A stretch of 64,000 bases of DNA from contig NZ_CP124543.1 of the NCBI RefSeq assembly GCF_029953635.1, positions 2,707,455 to 2,771,454 of the forward strand, read 5' to 3'. The position numbers and the translations under genes were made by a program. This document shows positions 63,776 to 64,000 of this stretch, piece after piece. The notes under the pieces were generated by a model, which saw nothing but the letters and a program-made list of their open reading frames with translations, did not search any database and had not been told where the DNA came from. Position 1 is the first letter of the stretch; each line of letters opens with the position of its first letter. This DNA is from Halotia branconii CENA392. Its GTDB lineage: Bacteria; Cyanobacteriota; Cyanobacteriia; Cyanobacteriales; Nostocaceae.

Positions 63776-64000
63776 TCAAGCTTTTTGCTCGTGGTATTCA
63801 GAAATATGCTCATAAATTTCTTCAGGAAACTGTAAGTCCTTGTAGACATTACAAGCATCTGGGTCATCGGCATTTGGGCAAATGATAAAATCCTGCTGTG
63901 ATTGCCATTCAAGAACGCGCTCTCGTCGCGGGGGATTATAATCTTTACCCTGCACTTGTAGATACATTGAACGCGCTTGTTCTTCGCTGAAGTCTTTGTC
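63776..64000 (-). CDS. Hypothetical protein, cut by the window edge
   Basis: The minus-strand frame is open to the right edge (DKDFSEEQARSMYLQVQGKD read inward from 64000), so the start is outside the window. The visible 74 residues end in 'EEIYEHISEYHEQKA'. The region around 'FIICPNADDPDACNVY' carries two Cys, and the protein is acidic overall. Family not recognised. An internal ATG at 63967 need not be the true start. Confidence 0.55.
   Translation of the reverse strand, partial: DKDFSEEQARSMYLQVQGKDYNPPRRERVLEWQSQQDFIICPNADDPDACNVYKDLQFPEEIYEHISEYHEQKA

Overview
The window reads as a chromosomal segment of a filamentous, probably heterocyst-forming cyanobacterium (Nostoc/Calothrix/Tolypothrix-like). 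The evidence is the very frequent HIP1 palindrome (GCGATCGC), heptameric tandem repeats of the STRR type, dispersed short palindromes, a Cph1-type phytochrome, a CSE-like EF-hand protein, a B12 riboswitch and several cyanobacteria-specific families. No strain can be named from the sequence alone.

Layout. (1) 0.1-5.4 kb: exopolyphosphatase, a toxin-antitoxin pair whose toxin 3' end is eroded against a convergent phosphoribulokinase-like gene, and an ATP-grasp peptide-ligase-like gene. (2) 5.4-14.2 kb: secreted alpha/beta hydrolase, an easily missed 50-aa protein, cysS, a His-rich COG0523 GTPase, then a cobalamin riboswitch followed by a DUF1636 gene and cobK, then a DOPA-dioxygenase-like protein and a membrane GTPase. 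(3) 14.3-24.8 kb: TM0106-type nuclease, NDH-2, DoxX-like protein, phytase-like esterase, two tandem Ser/Thr kinases sharing an unusual C-terminal domain, tRNA-Asp(GUC) and gltX. (4) 25.0-29.0 kb: a compact minus-strand operon encoding a heme-oxygenase-like diiron protein, a flavin-dependent tryptophan-halogenase-like protein and a flavin monooxygenase. This is the best candidate for an undescribed small biosynthetic system. (5) 30.0-34.1 kb: phytochrome kinase, overlapping response regulator and a REC-histidine kinase. (6) 34.7-41.0 kb: PMT-like glycosyltransferase, peptide-binding lipoprotein, DUF3352 protein, EF-hand protein and gene remnants. (7) 41.2-50.2 kb: an organosulfur operon (ssuA-D-C-B-E, sfnG, two SfnB-like genes), bracketed by a 16-bp direct repeat and next to a frameshifted winged-helix gene. 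(8) 50.4-53 kb: a photolyase that appears C-terminally truncated, convergent with a spore-photoproduct-lyase-like radical SAM enzyme. (9) 53.8-64 kb: a decayed accessory region. It holds a hemerythrin-like protein, a serine-recombinase remnant cut by a partial IS5-family element, an AraC/aldo-keto reductase/MDR cassette, a ParD/truncated ParE pair, a broken marR, transposase and nuclease fragments, thioredoxin and a gene running off the right edge.

How the genes work together. The ssu/sfn block forms a plausible route from alkanesulfonates and dimethyl sulfone to sulfite: uptake by SsuABC, FMN reduction by SsuE, and oxidation by SsuD, SfnG and the SfnB-like enzymes. The halogenase operon suggests halogenation of an aromatic amino acid or indole followed by two oxidative steps. 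The riboswitch ties DUF1636 and cobK to cobalamin status. The AraC/AKR/MDR cassette resembles the E. coli yqhC-yqhD-dkgA aldehyde-stress arrangement. Much of the intergenic space is occupied by small palindromic or MITE-like repeats, some acting as likely terminators and one possibly supplying the stop codon of a kinase.
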